64,000 nt of DNA from Nitrospirota bacterium (GCA_029261195.1 JAJDBU010000072.1:16168-80167), one strand, 5' to 3'. Positions 1 to 9,331 are shown, counted from the stretch's first letter. Notes: generated from the letters alone by a model not told the origin. Numbers and translations: made by a program.

Positions 1-303
1 ATCGGCATCATGCTGGGTGCCTTTGCGGGTGGGGCAGTGGCCGGAGATCCGATGTCGCATAACAGGGTGAGTTGGATGGCCTATATTACGCAAGCTGGAA
101 TTAGTCTCGCTTTGGCAAAAGACGTTGCAGTCGCATTTCCAGAGTGGGGGAGCGCCTTCGCCAGCCTGATGATTTCCGTCATCGTACTTAACCAGATTGT
201 CGGTCCCCCGTTTTTCAAGTGGGCGATCCACCTGGCCGGGGAAGTGCGGCCTCATGGTGATGAAGACGATCACCTGGTCTTTAAACTGCCTTCGACTTTG
301 TGA
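1..303 (+). CDS. C-terminal fragment of a cation:proton antiporter-like membrane protein (5' truncated by window edge)
   Basis: Frame is open from base 1; hydrophobic helices ending VGPPFFKWAIHLAGE, resembling the C-terminal helix of Na+/H+ exchanger-type proteins. Confidence 0.55.
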   Translation: MGIMLGAFAGGAVAGDPMSHNRVSWMAYITQAGISLALAKDVAVAFPEWGSAFASLMISVIVLNQIVGPPFFKWAIHLAGEVRPHGDEDDHLVFKLPSTL

Positions 304-407
304 AGCGGTTTCAAGCTACTTTTTCAAAAAGAGGGAAGGCACAACCGGGAAGCGCAGCATTCAGGCGTCTCTTTGGCGACTCTCCTTGTTCGTCGTTTTC
401 AGTCTTG

Positions 408-821
408 TCAATGGCTGACAACCAAAAGGCCTTCCATGCCAAGGGCTCGATGGCCCTCCAGAATACAGAAATATCCATACCCACCTGTTTTAAATGGAAC
501 AAAGGTCATCACGGTTTTGCTTCCTTTTTCAGAAACCTCTTCTGATGTGATAAAAAAGCTAGGCAATGTAATATGGTGATTGAGCCCGTCATCATTGATC
601 AAGGTAATCTTGACGACATCCCATGCCCGCACGGGGAGAGTTGGATTCACGACACCATCAATTTTTCCACCCACTCCGACAAAGAGTCGCCTTTCTCCCT
701 CCATCACTGTCTTGAGCGTAAAGAATGAAACAGGATGATCCTGATCGGATGTTTCTGCCTCCGCTTTTCCACCTACAAAAAATATCACCACAATAAACAA
801 AAATACTATTTGAGTTTTCAC
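408..821 (-). CDS. Periplasmic cupredoxin-like protein
   Basis: Signal peptide; HHI...YFCILEGHRALGMEG matches a His/Cys/His/Met cupredoxin ligand pattern; last gene of the bc-complex operon. Confidence 0.7.
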   Translation of the reverse strand: MKTQIVFLFIVVIFFVGGKAEAETSDQDHPVSFFTLKTVMEGERRLFVGVGGKIDGVVNPTLPVRAWDVVKITLINDDGLNHHITLPSFFITSEEVSEKGSKTVMTFVPFKTGGYGYFCILEGHRALGMEGLLVVSH

Positions 822-904
822 GGCATGTTCCTCCTTTCATATTGTTGTGATTCATTCAAACACAAATTTTTCAAGCATTTACAAATAGATGACAGTACTT
901 CACT

Positions 905-2287
905 TTATCGGTCAATCTCATGTTTCAGGCTCAACATGTAGTCTGTTAAATCATGGAGGGCTTGTTCTTCCAAGCCATAGGCCGGCATCATGGAATCGGG
1001 GACCAGCGACTGCGGATCTTTGAAGTGCTGGATGAACCAATCGCGGCTTCGAAGCTCTCCAATGTACGAGAGATCGGGCCCGAAGGCCTCTCCGGCCCCA
1101 TGAATACGATGGCAGGCGGCGCAATCGAGTTCATGATAGACCGCCTTGCCACGTAACACCGAGGGGCTGAGGGTCGGCAGGGAGGAAATATCCCGTATTG
1201 AAATCGCTATCAATGTGAAGACCATGGTGAGAAACAGCCCTCCTCCGACGAAAAAAAACCGTCGAGAGATAGGGCGGCGGTCTTTGCGCCGATCAAGCCA
1301 CGGGAGAAAGAAGAGGATCAGGAAAAAGAGTGACGGCAGGATCAGCGTGCCGACCACCTCCCACGGTCCGGAAAAATATTTCAATAACTGATAGTAAAAA
1401 AGGAAGAACCACTCCGGAATCGGGTTAAACGTCGTGTCGGTTGGATTGGCCGGATCTGATAGGGGGGCCGGAAACCAGACGGCCAATCCTGCAACGATCA
1501 TGAATGCGATGAGGATGCCGACGGCATCCATCGCCACCTGTTTCGGCCAAAACGGTTCCCTGATCCTGGCGGCCCTTGCCTTGTCCCATGGCCCCGCAGG
1601 GCCGACCCTTCTGAGGATGAAGAGATGAAGAGTCACAAGGAGTATCAAGAGCCAGGGCAGAAAGAGGGTGTGAAGGGCGAAAAACCGGTTCAGCGTCATC
1701 GCACCAAGATCCTGTCCTCCCCGAATGATCCTGAGCAGAGACGTGCCCACCAGGGGGAGGGTACCGACAATATTGATTCCTACCTGTGTGGCCCAATAGG
1801 CCCGCTGATCCCACGGAAGGAGGTAGCCGCTGAACCCGAATGCAAGGGTGATGATAAAAAGGACCACCCCGACAAGCCACATCAGTTCGCGAGGCCTTTT
1901 ATAGGCGCCGTAGAGAAAGACCTGGAGCATGTGAAGCCCAATCATCACCATCATGCCACTGGCACCCCAATGATGCAGTCCCCTGACAAAGGAACCAAAT
2001 TCAACCTCTTCCATGATGTAGCGGATCGACTCATGGGCATGCTCAATAGAAGGGGAGTAATAGATGGCGAGAAACATCCCGGTGATCATCTGAAGCAGGA
2101 AGAAAAAGAGGGTAATACTCCCAAAGATGTAGACCCAGCTGGCCCCGCCCGGGATCGCTTCATCCAGGAGTGCAATCTTGATCGGCCTCAGCTTCAGACG
2201 TTCATCGAACCATCGATAGAGCATCTTCTTCATTTTCTTTCTGAAAGCCTCACCACGATGAGGCAATCTCTTTCTGCTACAACGCAA
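905..2287 (-). CDS. Cytochrome b6/subunit IV-type cytochrome b fused to a C-terminal cytochrome c domain
   Basis: HHWGASGMMVMIGLH and HTLFLPWLLILLVTLH heme ligand pairs with b6-type spacing, PEWF motif, C-terminal CAACH. True start may be M19 at 2233. Confidence 0.92.
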   Translation of the reverse strand: MRCSRKRLPHRGEAFRKKMKKMLYRWFDERLKLRPIKIALLDEAIPGGASWVYIFGSITLFFFLLQMITGMFLAIYYSPSIEHAHESIRYIMEEVEFGSFVRGLHHWGASGMMVMIGLHMLQVFLYGAYKRPRELMWLVGVVLFIITLAFGFSGYLLPWDQRAYWATQVGINIVGTLPLVGTSLLRIIRGGQDLGAMTLNRFFALHTLFLPWLLILLVTLHLFILRRVGPAGPWDKARAARIREPFWPKQVAMDAVGILIAFMIVAGLAVWFPAPLSDPANPTDTTFNPIPEWFFLFYYQLLKYFSGPWEVVGTLILPSLFFLILFFLPWLDRRKDRRPISRRFFFVGGGLFLTMVFTLIAISIRDISSLPTLSPSVLRGKAVYHELDCAACHRIHGAGEAFGPDLSYIGELRSRDWFIQHFKDPQSLVPDSMMPAYGLEEQALHDLTDYMLSLKHEIDR

Positions 2288-2783
2288 TCTGACGAGAAAT
2301 CCCTGCCTTGAATTCTTTATAACGCGTTAGAATCCTGTCCCCATCCATCTTGACAGGAAGCCGGTCTAAGGGACGAGGGGCAGGCCCCTTGATGACTTTG
2401 CCATCCAGGGCGAAGACGCTGTTGTGGCAAGGGCACAGGAACGATTGTTTTTTCTGTACCCATCGATACCCACATCCAAGATGTGTACAGATCGGGGAAT
2501 AGACAATGATTTGACCGGTGCTGTCCTTCGCGGCCCAGACCGATTTTTTTTTGTTGGTTTTGTGCCATCCATCCTTGACGGAGAGGACCAGTTCCAGCTC
2601 GGTCGGAACCCCTGTTCGTAGTGCTTCTACAGGACCGATGTCCATCCAAACGGGCTTTCGCCGCTTGAATGCAGGAATGATCGTATATCCCGCAAGGGGG
2701 ATCCCTATTGTTACGCCGACGAGGGCAGCGATGGCGCCGGTCGCCCTAGCCAGAAATCTCCTGCGACCTTCATGCTCTTTCAT
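2277..2783 (-). CDS. Rieske 2Fe-2S protein
   Basis: N-terminal TM; CTHLGCGY...CPCHNSVF Rieske motifs; adjacent to cytochrome b. Confidence 0.95.
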   Translation of the reverse strand: MKEHEGRRRFLARATGAIAALVGVTIGIPLAGYTIIPAFKRRKPVWMDIGPVEALRTGVPTELELVLSVKDGWHKTNKKKSVWAAKDSTGQIIVYSPICTHLGCGYRWVQKKQSFLCPCHNSVFALDGKVIKGPAPRPLDRLPVKMDGDRILTRYKEFKAGISRQIAL

Positions 2784-3556
2784 CTTCTCCTCTCATTATG
2801 TTCGGGAAGCAGCCTGGTTGACCGGAACCACATCTCCCAGAGTGAAATAAAAATCTGAAGTAACAAGGCAAGTCCCATCAATACCCCACCGATGATCACG
2901 GTATAAGCAAAAACAGGTTGCAGTTTAGTAAACCACCAGGAGCCGATATCAACCCATATCGCGACAAATGGCGTGGCGATCAAGAAGACACGCCACCGGA
3001 CTTTGATCGCACTGAGCGCAAAAATGCCGCCGGTCAAGAAGAATATAAAACTCATTCCAAATAGATGGACGTGGGAGACGCGAACGAGGGACTTGACTGA
3101 CTGACCCATATCGACCTCTGTATAAACGAGCACTTCTTCATACGAAGTCAGGGGCTCAACCGGCATCCCGGATTCCGGGCTGTGACACATGACGCAATTA
3201 CGCTCTAAAATCGGCTTGAGTGCTGAAAATCCGGATTCTTGGGCACCTGCTTCCAGCCACTGAAAGATGGTTTCTTTTTCACCTGCTGTAATATTGTCAC
3301 CCATTGAACCCTTTAAGGCAGCACCAAGCCTTGTGCCTTGTTGTTTTCCATAATACTTGCCGACAACCGCAGCCACGGGTCCATCTCCCTGCTCGGTGTG
3401 GGGTTCGATTTCGATAAGATAGAGATAAGCCAACGCAAAGAGATACCCAATGCCTATTGTCAACAAAAGGCAGGTAAAGAGTGTCTTAAGCGGCAAGGGA
3501 ATGTGGCTTAGAGTCATTCGATCTTCTTTTTGTGAAGTCATTGACTCGCTCCCCAT
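2780..3556 (-). CDS. Multi-TM membrane protein with one c-type heme motif
   Basis: Several hydrophobic segments; CVMCH; TAATG overlap with upstream cyt c gene. Confidence 0.7.
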   Translation of the reverse strand: MGSESMTSQKEDRMTLSHIPLPLKTLFTCLLLTIGIGYLFALAYLYLIEIEPHTEQGDGPVAAVVGKYYGKQQGTRLGAALKGSMGDNITAGEKETIFQWLEAGAQESGFSALKPILERNCVMCHSPESGMPVEPLTSYEEVLVYTEVDMGQSVKSLVRVSHVHLFGMSFIFFLTGGIFALSAIKVRWRVFLIATPFVAIWVDIGSWWFTKLQPVFAYTVIIGGVLMGLALLLQIFISLWEMWFRSTRLLPEHNERRR

Positions 3557-3921
3557 TATTGTTGAGACAAAAGATAAGTTGTCAGGGCTGAGAGGTCTGC
3601 ATCAGAGCCCTTCACCGGCATCATCTTTGCCCCTGGAACCATTTTTTTTGGATTCTTCATGAAAGCGATCAGCCATTCACGGTCACGCTTACTAGCAATG
3701 TGAGAGAGGTCCGGCCCCATCTTGCCGCCCTTTCCCTCAATCATATGGCACATGCCGCATCGTTTTTTTGCATAGAAGGCCTTCCCCACATCAACATCTG
3801 AATCTGAGACATGCACCGGCTCTGAGGCATACAGCGGCTGGAGGCCGGTCATCATACTGATCAATGAAAACACCATCACAATGATTAATCCTTGCATCTC
3901 CATCTCCTTTCTCCCTGACAT
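3556..3921 (-). CDS. Monoheme cytochrome c
   Basis: Signal peptide, CGMCH, distal Met region GAKMMPVKG. Confidence 0.88.
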   Translation of the reverse strand: MSGRKEMEMQGLIIVMVFSLISMMTGLQPLYASEPVHVSDSDVDVGKAFYAKKRCGMCHMIEGKGGKMGPDLSHIASKRDREWLIAFMKNPKKMVPGAKMMPVKGSDADLSALTTYLLSQQ

Positions 3922-4006
3922 TTCTCTTTTTTACCGACCTGATCATCATTCTCTCGACAAAGGCAAAGGAGGAACGCCGCCCTCCTTTGCCTTCCGCTTG
4001 ACTCGC

Positions 4007-5194
4007 CTAAAAGTTGATCATCGCTTCAGCCAGGGCCTGATAGTCCGTCGCCCCCTTGGCGTCATCTGTTGAACGATTTACCTCTAAGGCAAGCCGGAGG
4101 TTCCTCTGGAAGGAGTGAACCGCCCCGATCATCTCCTTCTGACGGACATCTTTACCGGCACCATCATTCGGATCAATCCAGTCGAAGCGGGCCAGAAGGG
4201 TCGTCTCTTTTCCTTTGAGGAACTGTTGCAGTTCTACATAAAAACTGTTCCCTTCGACATCAGACCCGGCCGCAGTCGGAACACTGTCTTCGCTACGGAA
4301 GTAGCCACCGATGATCTCTGTCCCGGAAGAAAAGATCTTGTTGGCCACCATGCCATAGCGATAGAACATATAATCATCCGGAAGGGTTCCATCGTGCCAG
4401 ACCCCTCGATAGCCGTAGAGCGTAAACCCCGAGGCCAGTTCATCAAGGATGTGTTCATAGGCGAACAGGAAATCTTTTTCCCTGTCTTCATCACCCACAA
4501 TTCCGGATTTCCCCCCGATGACAAGACCGTTTAGAACCTGAGCCAGGATCCGGGCGTTGCCAATCACATGTGCGACTTCGACTCCTTTCTGATTTTCTCT
4601 GATCCTGAAACGAATCGGGCTGGTGGTCAGGTCTCTTGATGAGAGGGGTTCTGGGCGGCTAATCCCGGTCGGTCGGTCGAAGCCTCCGATCCCCACCCCC
4701 TGGATCGGGTGGAATTGACCAAATCGAATGGTGGTGAAGTGCCTTGGTTTTCCAAAAAGGGCTCGAACCTGGGCAACGACCTTGATTTCATCTTCTCCTT
4801 CCCATTCGAGTTCCGTAAACGAAGAGATGTTCTCTGACAGCGCTCCGGCATAAAAGAATGTCGTGTCATGCCATTCGAACCTGTTGACGTCACTGGCATT
4901 TTCTTTTGCCTGGTAGCGTGCCCGTCCGCGACCCCGGAGGGAGAGAAAGTGCCCGACATTTGAGATGTCCTGGGCCTGATCAAATTCATCCGACATTCGG
5001 TAGCCCGCCCAGCGGAATTGCTGACCCTTTTTATTCAAATGGGGAACCGCGGGATAATGGCAAAGGCTACAATCGGCGTTATATTTTCTCCCCCATGCAG
5101 GTAGGGCAGAGGCTTCCTGGGGGAGAAACATCCCATAAAGGCAAGAAAATCCAATGCCAAGCATGATCAAAATCCAAGTCGTTTTATGCTTCAT
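4007..5194 (-). CDS. Cyc2-like fused monoheme cytochrome-porin (outer membrane)
   Basis: Signal peptide then ALPAWGRKYNADCSLCHYPAVPHLNKKGQQFRWAGYRM (heme motif plus LN..G..F...GY), followed by beta-barrel-like sequence ending in F. Confidence 0.65.
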   Translation of the reverse strand: MKHKTTWILIMLGIGFSCLYGMFLPQEASALPAWGRKYNADCSLCHYPAVPHLNKKGQQFRWAGYRMSDEFDQAQDISNVGHFLSLRGRGRARYQAKENASDVNRFEWHDTTFFYAGALSENISSFTELEWEGEDEIKVVAQVRALFGKPRHFTTIRFGQFHPIQGVGIGGFDRPTGISRPEPLSSRDLTTSPIRFRIRENQKGVEVAHVIGNARILAQVLNGLVIGGKSGIVGDEDREKDFLFAYEHILDELASGFTLYGYRGVWHDGTLPDDYMFYRYGMVANKIFSSGTEIIGGYFRSEDSVPTAAGSDVEGNSFYVELQQFLKGKETTLLARFDWIDPNDGAGKDVRQKEMIGAVHSFQRNLRLALEVNRSTDDAKGATDYQALAEAMINF

Positions 5195-5664
5195 TTTACC
5201 CTCCTATTTAATTGAGGTTGTCTGGAGTGCGGTGATTGTTTCTGGAATACCGTGACGGGGCAGGAGGACAGCTGGACAACCCGCTCGGCCTGACTCCCCA
5301 TCAGAAAATGGTCGAATCCCGTCCTCCCATGGGTTCCCATCATGATTAGATCGACCTTCAAGGCCTTGGATAACCGTACAATCTCGATGTGAGGGACGCC
5401 GATGCCCAACTCTGCGCTTGCCTCGATGCCGCTTTGCCTGGCCAGGATCGCCAGGTCGTTCAACAGTGCGTTTGCCTGATCTTTCATATAGGCATAGCCT
5501 TCGTCAAAAAGGGCCGTCATTTCATCCGGATGATCGAGACGCGCCAACACGTGGACAAAGACCACATCCGCTCCAAGCTGTTTGGCCATTGATATGGCGG
5601 CCTTATTTGTCTTGTTGGACAATTCAGAAAAGTCAGTTGGAATCATCACCTTTTTGATCTTCAC
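5191..5664 (-). CDS. Universal stress protein (UspA family)
   Basis: KKVMIPTDFSE... and MGTHGRTGFDHFLMGSQAERVVQ nucleotide-binding motif; GTG start at 5664 with GGAGG upstream preferred over track start 5706; 4-nt overlap with the next gene. Confidence 0.88.
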   Translation of the reverse strand: MKIKKVMIPTDFSELSNKTNKAAISMAKQLGADVVFVHVLARLDHPDEMTALFDEGYAYMKDQANALLNDLAILARQSGIEASAELGIGVPHIEIVRLSKALKVDLIMMGTHGRTGFDHFLMGSQAERVVQLSSCPVTVFQKQSPHSRQPQLNRRVK

Positions 5665-5708
5665 CTGCTCCCTCCTGTTCTTTGTAAAGCGTTTCGCTAT
5701 TACCAATT

Positions 5709-5732
5709 AGCAATACAGATAGCAATACAGAT
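5709..5732. repeat. Perfect 12-bp tandem duplication agcaatacagat x2 at the -12 region of the sigma54-like promoter
   Basis: agcaatacagat|agcaatacagat. Confidence 0.9.
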
Positions 5733-5736
5733 GCCA
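5721..5736 (-). promoter_or_regulatory. Sigma54 (-24/-12) promoter of the usp/Cyc2-like/bc operon
   Basis: Minus strand reads TGGCATCTGTATTGCT; matches TGGCAYRN4TTGCW closely; about 57-72 bp upstream of the GTG. Confidence 0.72.
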
Positions 5737-5811
5737 AGGAAAATGTGGATTTCTGGAAGAGGTTTTCGACTAAACATTCTGTATAAGTCATTGTAAATAT
5801 GTGTATTTATA

Positions 5812-5823
5812 TGACATCAGTCA
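5812..5823. promoter_or_regulatory. TGAC-N4-GTCA dyad (secondary activator site candidate)
   Basis: TGACATCAGTCA upstream of the usp promoter. Confidence 0.4.
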
Positions 5824-5879
5824 TTTCTTCGGGGAGGAGAGGGACAGGCTCTTCTCCCTTGCGCAATATCTCTGTTTCA

Positions 5880-5903
5880 TGACAACTGTCATGGTCCGGT
5901 GAC
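5880..5903. promoter_or_regulatory. Putative enhancer-binding-protein site A
   Basis: TGACAACTGTCA-N8-TGAC; same layout as sites B and C. Confidence 0.62.
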
Positions 5904-5934
5904 AATGCCCCTATCGGCTATCTCCTCCAAATGA

Positions 5935-5974
5935 AATGGGCCCGCCCAGCAAACAGCTGAGCGGGCCCATTTTT
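5935..5974. terminator. GC-rich hairpin downstream of the mtr operon, possibly bidirectional
   Basis: AATGGGCCCGC ... GCGGGCCCATTTTT; T-rich on both sides. Confidence 0.75.
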
Positions 5975-5997
5975 CAGCCTCTGGTATCATTTTCTCT

Positions 5998-6129
5998 CTA
6001 ATCGCGCTTGCCGGAACCATCGAAGAAACTTCCGCCACCGACGGTGTGGTCGTCCCCCGGTGAGCACCTAGCTCTGTCCAACCCGTCCCGCAGTTTTGAC
6101 ATCTGGTAGGTCACATTGAAATGTCTCAT
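5998..6129 (-). CDS. Candidate 43-aa small ORF directly after mtrB
   Basis: Translated by hand: MRHFNVTYQMSKLRDGLDRARCSPGDDHTVGGGSFFDGSGKRD; ATG begins 3 nt after the mtrB stop; not in ORF track. Confidence 0.35.
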   Translation of the reverse strand: MRHFNVTYQMSKLRDGLDRARCSPGDDHTVGGGSFFDGSGKRD

Positions 6130-6132
6130 CCG

Positions 6133-8283
6133 TTAGTCTTTCGATAAGGCGTAAGAAAACCAAAGCCCAATCACACTGACTTTGTAATTGGGGCTTTCCG
6201 CCCCGCTTGCTAAGACGTTTGAAACGGTATTCACGGCAAGGCCGTCAAGCGTCCAATCCCTCGTCTTATACGCTTCGTAAAAGTATCGTGCCTTCATCGT
6301 CAAACGCGGGTTTATTTGATAATTCGCAGAGAGCCTTGCACTATAAAGTCTGGTTTTTAGCTCAGGAAAGGTTTCTGCGGTGCGGCCGAGTGTGCGTGCC
6401 TCAATTGCTCCGATTGATTTTGAATAAGTAAAGTCAAGCCCCACGTTCCAAAGGCCGTTTATATTTGAAAAAGAAAACCCGCTGCTGAGTGTGTTAATCA
6501 TATCCCGATTGTGAGCAAACCAATCCGGTGCGCCAAAGCTCTGGCTTCCTGCTTGATCAGACTTGATCTTTTCGTGACTGAATAGGGTATAAAAACTGCC
6601 ATTTTCAAAAAGTAGTAGAGAGACATCAATGACGATATTCAAGCGATCACTACCTGTCAGACCCAGGACCGAATCTTTATAGTCATCTGAATTGACTTCT
6701 GAGGACAAAGCAACATTCAAACGCTGATGTGGTGTGAGTGAAAACTTTAGCCTTGCTTGGTCTCGGGTCCGATCCGCCAGGTTGAATTTTCTCAAAAGTG
6801 GATTTTGAAAGGTCTCAATTTCATCGGTTCCCCTGTAACGCTTACCATCGCGATCAGCATGTAAGATCTCCAGGCTGACGGGTCTTTTTCCTTTGTTGCC
6901 TGAAGCGGATATTTTTATCCAGACCGTTTTCTCTTCAGTTTTTGAGACTTCTTGAAAGTTCCGTTTATAGATTTCGTAGTTGAGGCCACCTGAAAATCGT
7001 TTCCGACGTCCAAAACGATAATTACTTTTGAGATCGATATTCTGTCGTTGAAAGCTGTAGGGGATATTTGTTCGTGTATCGGAAAAAAAAGTATCCGATT
7101 CTATGAAATCGTAGACTTTTCGCGCGGTTTTATTCTTGCGATTATTGAGGTCATAGAGCAGATTGAGTGTCAGCTTCGCCCTAGGTCTCGAATGTAATCG
7201 AAGATGGAGTCGGGTGGTATTTACTTTTGCGTCCAATGAAGAAATCGGCAATGGACCTACCAGGTTTGCATTGATAGTAGAGGGGATAAAGGCCTCATCC
7301 TGAGTCATACGGCCGAAGGAGAGCATGCCGCTCGCCTGTGTTTGAATCGTGAGTTGGTAAGTTCCTGACAGGGTGATTTGATGTGCCTGATTATCGGGCG
7401 CAAGCGCACTTCGCCCGCGGTCGCCCCCGGTGGTCAGGGGGGTAAATGGATTTTCCCAGGTGATGCTTGGATGTTGACTGTCGAAAAAAGAGCCATAATA
7501 TTCAAGACTTAGAAGTCCTTGTTTATTCGTGTAAGTGATGGATGCATCAATTTCATCCGTGGTGTAATCAATCGGTTTCGCTAAGATTGAAGTGAAGATG
7601 ATAAAATTTCCCGTGTGAAGACCTTGGCCTTCACGTCTTTCCCGCCGGTAATCAAGCACATATTTAAGTTGGGGCGTCAGAAGATACGAAAACCCAAACT
7701 GGGTATTTTCACGCTCATGCGCTATCGGCATTGGACGAAGCGCGTTTGTGAGTTGACTCATTCCCCCCGTACTTGTAGCCCTCGTCCAGCCTGTAGGCAA
7801 AGTCATGTTTGTGCCGCCCGATCCGAGAAAGGGGCTTTTCCCGGAATCGTCTCCTTGTTTTTGGAGTAAGTCATAAGCCAATCTCACTTCGTATTGCCCC
7901 TGCTGCCCCCCCTCTATTTTCAGGCTGCGTGAATCAAGGCCAAGGTCGGAACCGAGCATTTCCCAATAGGAATTTCCCTTCCCCCAATAACGAAGGTCGA
8001 TTTCTCCAATCGCATAAGGCCCTTTGTCTTCGAGTCCACGATAGTCCCCGAATTTGAAGGAATCATCCGAAATATAGGCCGAACCCAGTTCAAACCGCCC
8101 GTGCAAACCTTTTGTATGAGGGCACAATTCACATATCCATCCTGAGGGTTTAATGTCTTCCTTAAGCATGTTTTTTTCCACGGACTCAGCGGTGGAGGAA
8201 GAAGGCGTTAGGACATGAGGAAGAAGAAACACCAGTATGCTTGCAACATTGATCAGATTATTTCGTAAACGTGCTGTGGGCAT
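6133..8283 (-). CDS. mtrB: MtrB/PioB-family decaheme-associated outer-membrane beta-barrel protein
   Basis: Long aromatic-rich beta-strand pattern, N-terminal CELCP, directly downstream of decaheme gene; start taken at MPTARLRNN (8283). Confidence 0.85.
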   Translation of the reverse strand: MPTARLRNNLINVASILVFLLPHVLTPSSSTAESVEKNMLKEDIKPSGWICELCPHTKGLHGRFELGSAYISDDSFKFGDYRGLEDKGPYAIGEIDLRYWGKGNSYWEMLGSDLGLDSRSLKIEGGQQGQYEVRLAYDLLQKQGDDSGKSPFLGSGGTNMTLPTGWTRATSTGGMSQLTNALRPMPIAHERENTQFGFSYLLTPQLKYVLDYRRERREGQGLHTGNFIIFTSILAKPIDYTTDEIDASITYTNKQGLLSLEYYGSFFDSQHPSITWENPFTPLTTGGDRGRSALAPDNQAHQITLSGTYQLTIQTQASGMLSFGRMTQDEAFIPSTINANLVGPLPISSLDAKVNTTRLHLRLHSRPRAKLTLNLLYDLNNRKNKTARKVYDFIESDTFFSDTRTNIPYSFQRQNIDLKSNYRFGRRKRFSGGLNYEIYKRNFQEVSKTEEKTVWIKISASGNKGKRPVSLEILHADRDGKRYRGTDEIETFQNPLLRKFNLADRTRDQARLKFSLTPHQRLNVALSSEVNSDDYKDSVLGLTGSDRLNIVIDVSLLLFENGSFYTLFSHEKIKSDQAGSQSFGAPDWFAHNRDMINTLSSGFSFSNINGLWNVGLDFTYSKSIGAIEARTLGRTAETFPELKTRLYSARLSANYQINPRLTMKARYFYEAYKTRDWTLDGLAVNTVSNVLASGAESPNYKVSVIGLWFSYALSKD

Positions 8284-8300
8284 GCAATGCTCCTTCTCCT

Positions 8301-9305
8301 CTATCTCGTTAAGCGTGCACCCGATGGATGATTTGAGCCATGCACTTGAGTGTGGCAATTCATGCACCCTCTCGCTAAAAGCAAAGCAGAGCCTCCAGAG
8401 GGCGGAAGTCCACTCGGTAATCCAGAAACACTGGGATGTCCGGCCCGGGAATGACATTGCTGACAGAGAAACGGCGGACGTTTACTCAAAAGCGAAGGAT
8501 GGTTAGAGCCGTGGACCTGATGGCAAAGCGTACAATCCTCTGATGCGGGCGCATGTTCCCAGAGGAAGGGGCCGCGTTTCTCGGTATGGCAGCTATAACA
8601 GGTTTCGTTCAGGGTTTGACGAATGAGCTGGAATTCAGTGTTTGATCCATGGGCTTGATGGCAAGCCGTGCAGGCCATTTTTCCGTAACGAATCGGATGG
8701 GAGCTGGCCTTAAAACTGTCAGCACGTTTCTGTTGATGACAAGTAAAACAGACTTTTGGCTGATCTTTGATGCTAAAAACCGGGTCACGTTCTGCATGAA
8801 TGCGATGACAGGATGCGCAGGAAACATCTTCTCTTTCATGGGTGCTGCCATGCCAGGCCATTCCGAGCTTCGATTTGTGACAAGTCTCACAGACCTGGTT
8901 TTGTTCACGAATCGATGTACGGGCTCCGAGGCCGAAGCTTCGGATACCAATATTTTTTTCCCCGGTCATCACAGCCTCGGGGTGTAAGGCTCCTGGGCCG
9001 TGACAACTTTCACATTCGAGACCGGCAAAAGGTGTTCGGGCATCCGAAGTTTCAGCATGTCGTGTTTTAAAGATGGAAAGCACCGGAAACGCTGACCCTT
9101 CTCCGTGACATTGAAGGCAGAGATCCGAGCCATACTCGCTATATTGAGGTGGAGCCTCTTTTTTCGGCGCATCGCTCATGGCACCCTGTAAGGCATCCTG
9201 ACTGAAGAGAAGTTCTGGCCAAAAAACCATTAAAAATACCTCCGCAACGGAAAATAAAATCGTGACAAAAAAAACCGTTCTGAGTATTTTGGCCATTGTA
9301 ATCAA
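8301..9305 (-). CDS. mtrA: DmsE/MtrA-family decaheme c-type cytochrome
   Basis: Ten CXXCH motifs: CLQCH, CESCH, CETCH, CASCH, CFTCH, CTACH, CYSCH, CTLCH, CQQCH, CMNCH. Confidence 0.93.
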   Translation of the reverse strand: MITMAKILRTVFFVTILFSVAEVFLMVFWPELLFSQDALQGAMSDAPKKEAPPQYSEYGSDLCLQCHGEGSAFPVLSIFKTRHAETSDARTPFAGLECESCHGPGALHPEAVMTGEKNIGIRSFGLGARTSIREQNQVCETCHKSKLGMAWHGSTHEREDVSCASCHRIHAERDPVFSIKDQPKVCFTCHQQKRADSFKASSHPIRYGKMACTACHQAHGSNTEFQLIRQTLNETCYSCHTEKRGPFLWEHAPASEDCTLCHQVHGSNHPSLLSKRPPFLCQQCHSRAGHPSVSGLPSGLPPSGGSALLLARGCMNCHTQVHGSNHPSGARLTR

Positions 9306-9331
9306 CCCCTTCTAAGCTTTGCTCTCTCTCC

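Noticed and set aside
1625-2311. 228-aa plus-strand ORF
   Set aside because: Antisense to the cyt b-c fusion gene, low-complexity composition, no recognisable domain; shadow ORF.
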